From: Actinomadura livida
Lineage (GTDB): Bacteria; Actinomycetota; Actinomycetes; Streptosporangiales; Streptosporangiaceae
Length of the DNA stretch: 64,000 nt
Assembly (NCBI RefSeq): GCF_014648675.1
Contig: NZ_BMRO01000018.1
Span: forward strand, 70,805 to 134,804
Direction of reading: 5' to 3'
The translations under genes and the position numbers were made by a program. The notes beneath the pieces are model-generated. The model made no database searches. It had not been told where the DNA came from and saw only the letters and a list, made by a program, of their open reading frames with translations. Below are positions 46,902 to 55,721 of this stretch, one piece after another (the first letter of the stretch is position 1; every line of letters starts with the position of its first letter).

Positions 46902-49124
46902 ATGACGACGTTCCTGACCTACACCATCCTCGGCCTCGTCCTGGGGTCGGTGTACTTCATCGCGGCCTCGGGGCTCGTCCTGACGTACAACACCTCGGGC
47001 ATCTTCAACTTCGCCCACGGTGCTCAGGCGATGTTCGGCACGTTCCTGTACTGGCACTTCACCGAGCGGTGGGGCTGGCCGGTATGGCTCGCGCTGCTCC
47101 TCGTGGTCGGGGTCGCCGGCCCCGCGATGGGCGCCGCGCTGCACACCGCGATCATGCGGGGGCTGCGCGGCACCGCCGACGTCACGAAGATCATCGTGAC
47201 GGTGGCGGTGCTGCTCGGCACCGTGTACCTGGCGCAGTGGGTCTGGAGCCCGGACGAGGCCCACACCGTGGACATGTTCTTCGGTGCGGGCGCGAAGGTC
47301 ACCGTGGCCGGAGTGGTCATCCGGTACCACGAGCTCGTCTGCCTGGTCGCCGCCGTGGCGATCGCCGCCGGGCTGCGGGTGCTGTTCACCCGCAGCCGGG
47401 CGGGCGTGGTGATGCGGGGCTCGGTCGACGACCCCGACCTGCTGCGGCTGAACGGCCACGACCCGGAGCGGGCGGCGATGCTGTCGTGGGCGCTCGGCTC
47501 GACGCTCGCGGTCCTCGCGGGGGTGCTGATCGTGCCGATCAGCGGCGGCGGGCTGGACGCGAACATGCTGACCCTGCTGGTGATCGACGCGTTCGCCGCG
47601 GCGATGTTCGGCCGGCTGCGCAGCATCCCCCGCACGCTCGTCGGCGCGATGGTGCTCGGCCTGGCCGCCAACTACGTGCTCGCCTACCTGCCGTCGGCGG
47701 GCACGTTCACCGGCAACCTGCGCGTCTCGCTGCCGATGATCCTGCTGTTCGTCGTGCTGGTGGTGCTGCCCCAGGACCGGCTGCGCGGTGCCGCGATCCG
47801 GACCCGCGAGCGGTACCGGGTGCCGACCGTCCGGGCGGCGGCGGTGTGGGGGGCCGTGCTGGTCGCGGTCGTGTACCTCTACAGCCTGCTGCTGTCGGAC
47901 GGCGGTGTCTCCACGTTCGCGCTCGGCATGACGTTCGCGATCATCGCGCTGTCGCTGACCGTGCTGACCGGCTACGCGGGCGAGTTGAACCTCGCGCCGC
48001 TGGCGTTCGGCGCGGTCGCGACCGTCGTGGCGTTCCACACCGGTGTGGAGGGCACCGGCCTCGCGTCGTACATGAGCGTCCGGGGACTGCTGCTGGGCGT
48101 GGCGGTCGCGGCGCTCGTCGGCGGGCTGGTCGCGCTGCCGGCACTGCGGCTGCGCGGCCTCTACCTGGCGCTCGCGACGATGGCGTTCGGCGAGTTCCTG
48201 TCGAACATGGTGCTGCGCGACACCACCGAGCACGAGCTGTTCGGGTTCACGTTCACGCTGTTCCCGGACGGTTCGCTCGTCGTCCCGCCGCCGAAGGCCG
48301 GCCCGCTCGACCTGCGGGACGGGACGACGTTCCTGATGACCGCGACCGTCCTGTTCGCGCTGATCGCGGTCGGGCTCGCCGCCCTCCGGGGCGGCGGGTA
48401 CGGGCGGCGGCTCGCGGCGATGAAGGACAGCCCGGCGGCCACGGCGATGCTCGGGCAGAACCTCGTCCGGCTGAAGCTGAGCGTCTTCATGATCTCCGCG
48501 GCGATCGCGGGGCTGGGCGGCGTGCTGATGTCGGCCGCGCACGGCACCGTCGCGCAGGAGAGCTTCTCCTTCGTCGGCAGCCTGTCGCTGCTGATGCTGG
48601 TCGTGGTGGCGGGCATCGGCTACATCAGCGGTGCCCTGGTCGGCGGCCTGCTGGCGGGCGTGGGCGCGAGCGTCCTGGTGGCGACGTTCGGTGACCTCGC
48701 GCTGGAGAGCGAGGGCATGGGCAACATCTACGACGCGCTCGGCCATCTCGTCCTGGTGGGGACGGCGCTGCTCGGGATGGGCGTCGGCCGGAACCCGAGC
48801 GGGTTCGTCCACGACGTCATCGAGGGGTACCGGGCCATGCGCGGTGCCAGGCCCCTGCTGTACGGGGCGGGCGCGTTCGGCGCGGGCCTGTACCTCCTCG
48901 CGCTGACCGGCGTGATCGGAACCTGGACGTTCGCGCTCGTCGCGCTGTGCGTGATCATGCTGCTCCCCGTCCTCGGCCGCATGTACCTGGACGAGGGGCG
49001 GCGCGACCGTCCGACACCGCTGGAACTGGCCGGCGTGGACGAGCCCTACACCGAGGAGCTGCGGGCACGGCTCGACCGCGAACTCGGCCTGCCGGCCCTG
49101 GGGAAGGGAGGGGCCGGTGCCTGA
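46902..49124 (+). CDS. fused LivH-LivM ABC transporter permease
   Basis: 740 residues, about sixteen to eighteen membrane helices. Residues 1-290 are a LivH-type permease (GLVLGSVYFIAASGLVLTYN, FNFAHGAQAMFGTFLYW, RGSVDDPDLLRLNGHDPERA, the coupling helix). Residues 310-665 are LivM-type (SLTVLTGYAGELNLAPLAFG, RLAAMKDSPAATAMLGQNLV). In most systems these are two genes; here one chain carries both. A further two helices and a cytosolic tail (LDEGRRDRPTPLELAGV) follow. The gene overlaps the LivG-like gene by eight bases. Confidence 0.86.
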   Translation: MTTFLTYTILGLVLGSVYFIAASGLVLTYNTSGIFNFAHGAQAMFGTFLYWHFTERWGWPVWLALLLVVGVAGPAMGAALHTAIMRGLRGTADVTKIIVTVAVLLGTVYLAQWVWSPDEAHTVDMFFGAGAKVTVAGVVIRYHELVCLVAAVAIAAGLRVLFTRSRAGVVMRGSVDDPDLLRLNGHDPERAAMLSWALGSTLAVLAGVLIVPISGGGLDANMLTLLVIDAFAAAMFGRLRSIPRTLVGAMVLGLAANYVLAYLPSAGTFTGNLRVSLPMILLFVVLVVLPQDRLRGAAIRTRERYRVPTVRAAAVWGAVLVAVVYLYSLLLSDGGVSTFALGMTFAIIALSLTVLTGYAGELNLAPLAFGAVATVVAFHTGVEGTGLASYMSVRGLLLGVAVAALVGGLVALPALRLRGLYLALATMAFGEFLSNMVLRDTTEHELFGFTFTLFPDGSLVVPPPKAGPLDLRDGTTFLMTATVLFALIAVGLAALRGGGYGRRLAAMKDSPAATAMLGQNLVRLKLSVFMISAAIAGLGGVLMSAAHGTVAQESFSFVGSLSLLMLVVVAGIGYISGALVGGLLAGVGASVLVATFGDLALESEGMGNIYDALGHLVLVGTALLGMGVGRNPSGFVHDVIEGYRAMRGARPLLYGAGAFGAGLYLLALTGVIGTWTFALVALCVIMLLPVLGRMYLDEGRRDRPTPLELAGVDEPYTEELRARLDRELGLPALGKGGAGA

Positions 49125-49866
49125 AGGGAAGACCCTGCTCGAAACGCGGGGCATCACCGTACGGTTCGGCGGCAACACCGCCGTGGACGACGTCCATGTC
49201 GCCATGGCCGAAGGGGAGATCACCGGGCTGATCGGCCCGAACGGAGCCGGCAAGACCACGGTGTTCAACACCATCACCGGCTTGCAGAAACCCGCGTCCG
49301 GCCGGGTGCTGCTGGACGGGGACGACATAACGGGACTCTCCCCGTCCAAGCGGGCGCGGCGTGGCATGGCGCGCACGTTCCAGCGGCTGGAGCTGTTCCT
49401 GTCGCTGTCGGTACGGGACAACGTGCGCGTCGCCGGCGACATCCTGCGCAGCACCGGCCGCGAACGGTTCGACCTGGACGAGCGGACCGACCAGGTCCTG
49501 GAACGCACCGGCCTCACCGACATCGCCGACCGCGACGTGTCCGACATCCCCATCGGACGGGCCCGCGTCGTGGAGGTGGCGCGCGCGCTGATGACCTCAC
49601 CGCGCCTCCTCCTGCTGGACGAGCCCGCATCCGGCCAGACCGAGGGTGAGACGGCGGTGTTCGCCGAGATGCTCACCGGCCTCGCCGCCGAGGGGCTCGC
49701 GGTCTGCCTCGTCGAACATGACCTTCCGCTCGTCATGAAGCTGTGCTCGACCATCCACGTCCTCGACTACGGGGCGCTCATCGCGTCCGGCACACCGGCG
49801 GAGATCAGGGAGTCGCCGGAGGTCATCGCCGCCTACATCGGCACTGAGGAGGCCGCACATGAGTGA
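49117..49866 (+). CDS. LivG-like ABC ATPase with degenerate signature motif
   Basis: 249 residues from a GTG. Walker A is GLIGPNGAGKTTVFN, the Q-loop is in ARTFQRLELF, Walker B LLLLDEPASG, and the H-loop CLVEHDLPLVM. The ABC signature, normally L-S/P-x-G-Q in LivG, reads DIPIGRARVVEVARALM at residues 143-159, so the conserved Gln is Arg. In heterodimers with LivF one composite site can be degenerate, so activity may persist. It energises the fused permease together with the following LivF-like protein. Overlaps of eight bases on both sides. Confidence 0.84.
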   Translation: MPEGKTLLETRGITVRFGGNTAVDDVHVAMAEGEITGLIGPNGAGKTTVFNTITGLQKPASGRVLLDGDDITGLSPSKRARRGMARTFQRLELFLSLSVRDNVRVAGDILRSTGRERFDLDERTDQVLERTGLTDIADRDVSDIPIGRARVVEVARALMTSPRLLLLDEPASGQTEGETAVFAEMLTGLAAEGLAVCLVEHDLPLVMKLCSTIHVLDYGALIASGTPAEIRESPEVIAAYIGTEEAAHE

Positions 49867-50620
49867 GCTGGTGCCGCAGCCGCGCACGGCCGACGACCCG
49901 GCCGGCGCCGCCCCGGCGGAGACCGTGCCGCTGCTGGAGCTGGCCGGAGTCCGCGCGGGCTACGGCGCGATCGAGGTGCTGCACGGCGTCGACCTGGCGC
50001 TGCGGCCCGGTTCGCTGCTGGCGCTGCTCGGCCCGAACGGCGGCGGCAAGTCGACGACCATGCGGGTGTGCGCGGGCCTGCACCCGGTGTCCGGCGGCGA
50101 GCTGCGGTTCGCTGGACGCAAGGTGAACGGCATCTCGGCGCAGGACGCGGCCCGCCTGGGCGTCTGCTCCATCCCGGAGGGCCGCGGCATCTTCCCCAAC
50201 CTGACGGTGCGGGAGAACCTGTGGGCCGCCACCGGCACGGGCGCCCGCCTGGAGGACCTGGAGGAGAAGGCGTACGCCCGCTTCCCGGTCCTCGGGGAGC
50301 GCCGCCGCCAGCTCGCCGGATCGCTGTCCGGCGGCGAGCAGCAGATGCTCGCGCTGTCGCGCGCGCTCGGCACCGACCCGGCGGTGCTGCTGCTCGACGA
50401 GCTGTCCATGGGCCTCGCCCCCATGATCGTGACCCGGATGTACGAGACGGTCACCGAGCTGGTCGCGGGCGGCCTGTCGGTGCTGGTCGCGGAGCAGTTC
50501 GCCCGCGCCGTCCTGCCGATCGCCGACACCGCCGCGCTGATGCTGCACGGGCGCGTGGTGGCGGCCGGCCCGCCCGGCGAGATCGAAGACCGGCTGTCCA
50601 GCGACTACCTGGGAGGTTGA
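49859..50620 (+). CDS. LivF-like ABC ATPase
   Basis: 253 residues. Walker A LGPNGGGKSTTMRV, signature LAGSLSGGEQQMLALSRALG, Walker B LLLDELSMGLAPMI and H-loop LVAEQFARAV are all intact. A 25-residue Pro/Ala N-terminal extension precedes the domain. As in other Liv systems it pairs with LivG on the cytosolic face of the permease. It carries the canonical half of the ATPase pair. Confidence 0.87.
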   Translation: MSELVPQPRTADDPAGAAPAETVPLLELAGVRAGYGAIEVLHGVDLALRPGSLLALLGPNGGGKSTTMRVCAGLHPVSGGELRFAGRKVNGISAQDAARLGVCSIPEGRGIFPNLTVRENLWAATGTGARLEDLEEKAYARFPVLGERRRQLAGSLSGGEQQMLALSRALGTDPAVLLLDELSMGLAPMIVTRMYETVTELVAGGLSVLVAEQFARAVLPIADTAALMLHGRVVAAGPPGEIEDRLSSDYLGG

Positions 50621-50626
50621 CCCATC

Positions 50627-50980
50627 ATGCGCACGGAGGAAAGGCGCCGGCGGTTCACGGACGACGTGGCGCGGCAGAAGCTCAAGACCGACCAGTTCCG
50701 CTTCGACGGGGTGCTGCGCGTCGTCGGCGCCGTCGCGATGGTCGCCGGTGTCGCCGGCGTCTTCGTCGCCTACAACATCTCGCTGACCAAGGACGACATG
50801 CGCGACCTGGGCTCGTTGCAGACCCTCGCGCTCGGATTCCTGGCGGTGACCGTCGTCGGCGCGGCCCTGTACCTGGCCGCCGCGGTCACCCGCGTCCTGC
50901 GCCTGTGGCTGCTGCGGCAGCTGGTGGAGCAGCAGGCCCAGGCCGACCAGATCGCCGCCGCGCTGCGTGACAGGGGGTAG
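50627..50980 (+). CDS. small two-helix membrane protein of the importer operon
   Basis: 117 residues, six bases after livF. A basic helix (residues 1-28) is followed by two membrane helices (about 29-50 and 65-90) and a polar helix with QLVEQQAQADQIAAALRDRG. No family recognised. Co-transcription with the importer suggests an accessory role in assembly or substrate specificity. A strong inverted repeat follows, closing the operon. Confidence 0.65.
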   Translation: MRTEERRRRFTDDVARQKLKTDQFRFDGVLRVVGAVAMVAGVAGVFVAYNISLTKDDMRDLGSLQTLALGFLAVTVVGAALYLAAAVTRVLRLWLLRQLVEQQAQADQIAAALRDRG

Positions 50981-50998
50981 CGGGCCGCGGGTCGCCGC

Positions 50999-51048
50999 TC
51001 CCGGTCAGCGGGATGTCCGGAGTGCCCGGACATCCCGCTGATTAACGT
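50999..51048 (+). promoter_or_regulatory. Candidate operator and promoter of the OYE gene
   Basis: TCCCGGTCAGCGGGA (50999-51013) begins 44 bp upstream of TAACGT (51043-51048). A second half-site, TCCCGCTGATTAACG, covers the -10 itself. The predicted leader to the ATG at 51072 is about 17 nt. Confidence 0.65.
51005..51041. terminator. 16-bp perfect inverted repeat, terminator and operator overlap
   Basis: TCAGCGGGATGTCCGG and its reverse complement enclose AGTGC. It lies 25 bp after the importer operon stop, as a terminator would, but its arms contain the operator half-sites of the downstream promoter, so both roles may be combined. Confidence 0.7.
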
Positions 51049-51071
51049 CTAGTCCGGATGGAGGACTCCGA

Positions 51072-52271
51072 ATGAACGACCCGAAGCCCGACGTGTTCGC
51101 CCCCGCGAGGCTGGGGCCCGTCACGCTGCGGAACCGCATCGTCAAGGCGGCGACGTACGAGGGGCTGACCAAGGACGGCCAGGTCACCGACGCGCTGATC
51201 GACTTCCATGTCCGGCACGCGCGCGGCGGGGTCGGGATGACGACCGTCGCGTACTGCGCGGTCGCGCCGGAGGGCCGCACCGACCGCAGGCAGATCCACT
51301 GGCGGGACGACGCGCTGCCCGGACTCCGCAGGCTGACCGACGCCGTGCACGCCGAGGGAGCGGCCGTCCAGGCGCAGATCGGGCACGCGGGCCCGGTCGC
51401 CAACCCCAAGAGCAACAAGCTGCCCGCGCTCGCACCCAGCCGCCACTTCCACCTGACCACGCAGACCGTCGCCAAGGCCGCCGCGCACGCCGACCTGGCG
51501 CGCATCGTCGAGGCGCACGCGCACGCGGCCAAGAAGGCGATCGAGACCGGCTTCGACGCCGTCGAGATCCACATGGGGCACAACTACCTGACGAGCGCGT
51601 TCCTCAGCCCGAAGCTCAACCACCGCGGCGACGAGTACGGCGGCTCGCTGGAGAACCGCGCCCGGCTGGCGCGCGACATCGGCCGCGCCGTCCGCGACGC
51701 CGTCGGCGACCGCATCGCGATCACCGCCAAGCTGAACATGGACGACGGGGTGCCCGGCGGGTTCTGGCTGGACGAGGCCATCCGGGTCGCGCGGTGGCTG
51801 GAGGCCGACGGCTCGGTCGACGCCCTCCAGATGACCGCCGGCAGCTCCCTGCTCAACCCCATGTACCTGTTCAAGGGCGACGCGCCGCTGCACGAGTTCG
51901 CCTCCGTCATGAAGCAGCCGACCAAGCTCGGGATCAAGCTCATCGGCAAGCACTTCCTGAAGGCGTACCCCTACGAGGACCTCTACCTCCTGAGGGACGC
52001 CCGGCAGATCCGTGCGGCGGTCGGCCTGCCGATGATCCTGCTCGGCGGCGTCACCGACAAGGCCGGCATGGACACCGCCATGGCGGAGGGCTTCGCGTTC
52101 GTCGCGATGGCCCGCGCCCTGCTGCGCGAACCCGACCTGATCAACCGGATCAAGGACGAGCCCGCCACCGAGTCGCTCTGCATCCACTGCAACAAGTGCA
52201 TGACCGCGATCTACGGCGGCACCCACTGCGTCCTGTCCACCGAACCCGCCTGGGGCAGCGCGAGTGCGTGA
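51072..52271 (+). CDS. OYE-family NADH:flavin oxidoreductase
   Basis: 399 residues, an FMN TIM-barrel of the Old Yellow Enzyme family. PARLGPVTLRNRIVKAATYE starts the barrel; GHAGPVANPKSNKL and the FMN-binding HMGHNYLTSAFLSPKLNHRG with EYGGSLENRARLARDI are diagnostic. The C-terminus has CIHCNKC and a further Cys, as in 4Fe-4S-bearing members such as BaiH or 2,4-dienoyl-CoA reductase, but the C-terminal NADH domain of those enzymes is missing. It would reduce an enone, for example a delta4-3-ketosteroid, or act in reverse. Single gene under the recurrent operator. Confidence 0.83.
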   Translation: MNDPKPDVFAPARLGPVTLRNRIVKAATYEGLTKDGQVTDALIDFHVRHARGGVGMTTVAYCAVAPEGRTDRRQIHWRDDALPGLRRLTDAVHAEGAAVQAQIGHAGPVANPKSNKLPALAPSRHFHLTTQTVAKAAAHADLARIVEAHAHAAKKAIETGFDAVEIHMGHNYLTSAFLSPKLNHRGDEYGGSLENRARLARDIGRAVRDAVGDRIAITAKLNMDDGVPGGFWLDEAIRVARWLEADGSVDALQMTAGSSLLNPMYLFKGDAPLHEFASVMKQPTKLGIKLIGKHFLKAYPYEDLYLLRDARQIRAAVGLPMILLGGVTDKAGMDTAMAEGFAFVAMARALLREPDLINRIKDEPATESLCIHCNKCMTAIYGGTHCVLSTEPAWGSASA

Positions 52272-52327
52272 CGAGCCGACCGCTGCCCAAGCCGGACGCT
52301 GGTAGGAGCTCTACCCCCGCCTCGCCG

Positions 52328-52342
52328 TCCCGCTGAACGGGC
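52328..52342. promoter_or_regulatory. Isolated copy of the recurrent operator
   Basis: TCCCGCTGAACGGGC lies between the convergent ends of the OYE gene and the frameshifted small gene. No -10 is found at the usual distance on either side, so it may be a decoy or a relic. Confidence 0.4.
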
Positions 52343-52351
52343 GGGGCCGGG

Positions 52352-52643
52352 TCAGGTTCTCCAGCCGGTGGGGTTGCAGAAGGACTCGCGGGAGATGCCG
52401 GAGCCTGTGGCCGGGAAGGCGCAGAAGCGTTCGCGGTGCAGGTTGGGCGAACAGGTAGGGCATGCTCTCGGACCTGGCGCCCGGCACATCGTCCAGCGCC
52501 TTCTCCACGACGGAGTGCTCCGGCATGGCGAAGACGTCGGTGTCCGGGGAACGGGCGGTCAGGACGCGCCGCGCCTCGGCGGCCTCGGGGCCCAGCGGTG
52601 CCCAAGCGTTCTCGATCAGCTCCCAGAAGCGGTCCTTGTTCAC
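52352..52643 (-). pseudogene. small gene with a single-base frameshift
   Basis: The reading from ATG 52643 begins MNKDRFWELIENAWAPLGPE, a DUF4240-like opening, and continues through VVEKALDDVPGARSESMPYLF. At a CCC run (52446-52448 on the plus strand) the frame passes into an Arg/Pro/Leu-rich tail to a stop at 52311. Dropping one C gives NLHRERFCAFPATGSGISRE and SFCNPTGWRT with a stop at 52352, which looks like true protein. Either a mutation or a sequencing error. No function assigned. Confidence 0.55.
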
Positions 52644-52745
52644 TGGCGTCCTTCCTCGTCCGGCGCTGCGCTGCGGAGTCGACCAGATGCCTCCGACAGC
52701 GCGGCGCGACGGCCGGGTCGGTCGGACCCCCCCTCGACCTGGAAA

Positions 52746-52826
52746 TTCCGCTCAGCGGGACGGGGCGGGGGCCGCTCCCGGTCAGCGGGATGCCCGCACC
52801 CGCCGGGGCGTCCGGCTGATTAGCGT
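52746..52826 (+). promoter_or_regulatory. Double operator and promoter of the fadD17-igr operon
   Basis: TTCCGCTCAGCGGGA (52746-52760) and TCCCGGTCAGCGGGA (52776-52790) are followed, 45 bp from the start of the second, by TAGCGT (52821-52826) within TCCGGCTGATTAGCG. The GCTGATTARCGTC stretch is shared with the OYE promoter. The leader to the GTG at 52871 is about 38 nt. Confidence 0.65.
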
Positions 52827-52870
52827 CGGGGGCGCGGTGCCGGGTCCGGAGGGGGAGGCGAGGAGCGGGA

Positions 52871-54541
52871 GTGCGCGACGAGACGATCGCGGGGATGCTG
52901 CTGGCACGGCTCGGCGACGACCGGCCCGGCCTGCGCAGCCGTGACCGGACCTGGACGTGGGACGAGGTCGTCCGGGAGAGCGCCGCCCGCGCGTCGCTGG
53001 CGCGGGAACTGCGGCGGGACGGGCCGTTCCACATCGGCGTGCTGCTGGAGAACGTCCCCGAGTACGTGCTGTGGCTGGGGGCGGCGGCGCTGAGCGGCGC
53101 GACGGTCGTCGGCGTCAACCCGACCCGGACCGGCTCCCACCTGGAGCGCGAGGTCCGCCGCACCGACCCGCAGCTCCTCGTCACCGACCGGGCCGGGCTG
53201 GACCTGCTCGGCGGCCTCGACATCGGCGTCCCCCGCGACCGGTTCCTGCTCGTGGACGACGACGGCTACGCGGAGCGGGTCGAGGCGCACGCCTGCGAGC
53301 CCGAAGCGGACGCGTCGGTCACCCCGGCGACGCAGATGCTGCTGCTGTTCACCTCCGGGACGACCGGGACGTCGAAGGCCGCCCGCTGCTCCCAGGGCAG
53401 GCTCGCCGAGCTGGGCCGCAACAACAGCGCCAAGTACGACGTCAAGCGCGACGACGTCTGCTACTGCCCGATGCCGCTGTTCCACGGCAACGCGCTCATG
53501 GCGCTGTGGGCACCGTCCCTCGCCGTGGGCGCGACCGTCTGCCTGACCCCCAAGTTCTCCGCCTCCGGGTTCCTGCCCGACGTGCGGTTCTACGGCGCGA
53601 CGTTCTTCACCTACGTCGGCAAGGCCATCGGGTACGTCCTCGCCACCCCCGAGCGGTCCGGCGACGCCGACAACACACTCACGCACGGGTTCGGGACGGA
53701 GGCGTCCCCCGAGGACAAGGCCGAGTTCCGGCGCCGCTTCGGCGCGACGCTGGTCGAGGGCTACGGCTCCAGCGAGAGCGCCGGCATGATCAAGCGGGTG
53801 CCGGAGACGCCGCCGACAGCGCTCGGGCGCCCCGCGCACGACGGCGTCCGGATCGTCAACCCGGAGACGCTGGAGACCTGCAAGGCCGCGCTCCTCGACG
53901 AGCACGGCCGCGTCGCCAACGCGGAGGCCGCCGTCGGCGAGATCGTCGACGTGCACGGCGCCGCCAGGTTCGAGGGCTACTACAACGACCCCGCGGCCGA
54001 CGCCGAGCGGGTGCGGCACGGCTGGTACTGGACGGGCGACCTCGGCTACGTCGACGGCGGCGGGTTCCTGTACTTCGCCGGGCGGTCCGGCGACTGGATC
54101 CGGGTGGACTCGGAGAACATCTCCGCGCTGGTCACCCAGAACGCCGTCCGCCGCCACCCGCGGATCGTGGACGCGGTCGCGTTCGGCGTCCCCGACCCGC
54201 GCTCCGGCGACCAGGTGATGGCGGCGATCGAGATCCCCCCGGGCGTCCGGTTCGAGGACCTGGACCTCGCGGAGTTCCTCGCCGCCCAGGACGACCTCGG
54301 CACCAAGGGCGCGCCGCGCTTCGTGCGCGTCTCGCACGCGCTGCCGACGACCGGCTCCGGCAAGCTCAGGAAGAAGGAGATGCAGCTCGAAGGCTGGCGC
54401 ACCGCCGACCCCGTGTACCGGCGCGCGGCCCGTGCGGGCGGCGCGGCGGGGCCGGCCGGGTACGCGCTGATGACCGAGGCCGACAAGGCGGCGCTGCACG
54501 CCGAGTTCGCCGCCGCCGGACGCCGGCGTTTCCTCCCCTGA
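52871..54541 (+). CDS. FadD17-like steroid side-chain acyl-CoA ligase (second of two)
   Basis: 556 residues from a GTG. Motifs: LLLFTSGTTGTSKAARCSQG, YGSSESAGMI, TGDLGYVD, RSGDWIRVDSENI and the lysine region GSGKLRKKEM. KFSASGFLPDVRFYGATFFTYVGKAI matches the ligase at 13.2 kb. FadD17-type enzymes activate C5 steroid carboxylates such as 3-oxo-cholenoate. It heads the seven-gene operon for side-chain removal, 15 bp before the fadE29-like gene. Slightly longer than the family, with an extra C-terminal helix. Confidence 0.84.
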   Translation: MRDETIAGMLLARLGDDRPGLRSRDRTWTWDEVVRESAARASLARELRRDGPFHIGVLLENVPEYVLWLGAAALSGATVVGVNPTRTGSHLEREVRRTDPQLLVTDRAGLDLLGGLDIGVPRDRFLLVDDDGYAERVEAHACEPEADASVTPATQMLLLFTSGTTGTSKAARCSQGRLAELGRNNSAKYDVKRDDVCYCPMPLFHGNALMALWAPSLAVGATVCLTPKFSASGFLPDVRFYGATFFTYVGKAIGYVLATPERSGDADNTLTHGFGTEASPEDKAEFRRRFGATLVEGYGSSESAGMIKRVPETPPTALGRPAHDGVRIVNPETLETCKAALLDEHGRVANAEAAVGEIVDVHGAARFEGYYNDPAADAERVRHGWYWTGDLGYVDGGGFLYFAGRSGDWIRVDSENISALVTQNAVRRHPRIVDAVAFGVPDPRSGDQVMAAIEIPPGVRFEDLDLAEFLAAQDDLGTKGAPRFVRVSHALPTTGSGKLRKKEMQLEGWRTADPVYRRAARAGGAAGPAGYALMTEADKAALHAEFAAAGRRRFLP

Positions 54542-54557
54542 CCACGGAAGGGTGTTC

Positions 54558-55721
54558 ATGGATCTGCGTGAGTCCGCGGCGCACGAGAAGCTGCGCGCGG
54601 AACTGAGGGCGTACTTCGCGGGCCTGCTGCCCGCGGACGTGCGCCGCCGCGCCGGCGAGCAGGGCGTCGGCGGGGAGCGGTTCCGCGAGATCGTCAAGAT
54701 GCTCGGCGACGACGGCTGGCTCGGCTACGGCTGGCCCGTCGAGTACGGCGGGCAGGGCAGGTCGATCGCCGAGCAGTACGTGTTCTTCGACGAGGTCCAG
54801 CGGGCCGGGCTGCCGTTCCCGTTCGTCACCGTCAACACGGTCGGCCCGACGCTGATGCGGTACGGGACCGACGAGCAGAAGCGGCGCTTCCTCCCGGGCA
54901 TCCTGTCCGGCGACATCGTGTTCGCGATCGGGTACACCGAGCCCGACGCCGGCACCGACCTGGCGTCGCTGCGCACCCGGGCCGTCCGGGACGGCGACGC
55001 GTTCGTCGTCGACGGCAGCAAGATCTTCACCAGCGGCGCCAACACCGCCGACCACATCTGGCTCGCCGCCCGGACCAACCCGGACGCGCCCAAGCACAAG
55101 GGCATCTCGATCCTGATCGTCCCGACCGACGCCGACGGGTTCTCCTGGAGCCCGATCCAGACGGTCGGCGGGATGGTCGTGACCTCCACCTACTACAACG
55201 GCGTCCGGGTCCCGGCGACCGAGGTCGTCGGGGAGGTGGACGGCGGCTGGGGCCTGATCACCACCCAGCTCAACCACGAGCGCATCGGGCTCGCCGCGCT
55301 CGGCGGCCGGATGATCCGGCTGTGGGAGGACGTCCGCGACTGGGCCCGCGAGAACGGCGTCATCGACCTGCCGTGGGTGCGCGCCGACCTGGCCCGCACG
55401 TACGCCAGGCTGGAGGCGATGCGGCTGATGAACTGGAAGATGACCATGGCCGTCGAGGCGGGCGAGCTGACCGGCGCGCAGGCCGGTGCCGCCAAGTCCT
55501 ACGGGACGGAGACGCACATCTTCGTCCAGCGGACGCTGACCGGCGTCCTCGGCGCGGCCGGCCGGATCCGTCCCGAGTCGCCGGGCGCCGTCCTGCACGG
55601 CCAGATCGAGCAGCTGTCCCGGCAGGGCATCGTGAACACCTTCGGCGGCGGCGTCAACGAGGTGCTGCGCGACATGGTCGCCGTCCAGGGCCTGGGACTG
55701 CCGAGATCGAGGCGATCATGA
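54558..55721 (+). CDS. fadE29: FadE29-like acyl-CoA dehydrogenase (ChsE2)
   Basis: 387 residues, the same as FadE29. FAIGYTEPDAGTDLASLRTR is the FAD-binding strand; KHKGISILIV, STYYNGVRVPATEVVGEVDG and FGGGVNEVLRDMVAVQGLGL match FadE29 throughout. A GTG two codons earlier (54552) would give the family start M-F-x-D-L, but GGAAGG is better placed for the ATG at 54558. With a FadE28 partner it forms the ChsE1-ChsE2 heterotetramer that dehydrogenates the three-carbon side chain. It overlaps chsH2 by ATGA. Confidence 0.86.
   Translation: MDLRESAAHEKLRAELRAYFAGLLPADVRRRAGEQGVGGERFREIVKMLGDDGWLGYGWPVEYGGQGRSIAEQYVFFDEVQRAGLPFPFVTVNTVGPTLMRYGTDEQKRRFLPGILSGDIVFAIGYTEPDAGTDLASLRTRAVRDGDAFVVDGSKIFTSGANTADHIWLAARTNPDAPKHKGISILIVPTDADGFSWSPIQTVGGMVVTSTYYNGVRVPATEVVGEVDGGWGLITTQLNHERIGLAALGGRMIRLWEDVRDWARENGVIDLPWVRADLARTYARLEAMRLMNWKMTMAVEAGELTGAQAGAAKSYGTETHIFVQRTLTGVLGAAGRIRPESPGAVLHGQIEQLSRQGIVNTFGGGVNEVLRDMVAVQGLGLPRSRRS

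Noticed and set aside
45141..49754. A 1537-codon minus-strand open frame across the importer operon
   Set aside because: It is antisense to five conserved transporter genes, is rich in Arg/His/Gln, and has no recognisable domain or ribosome site.
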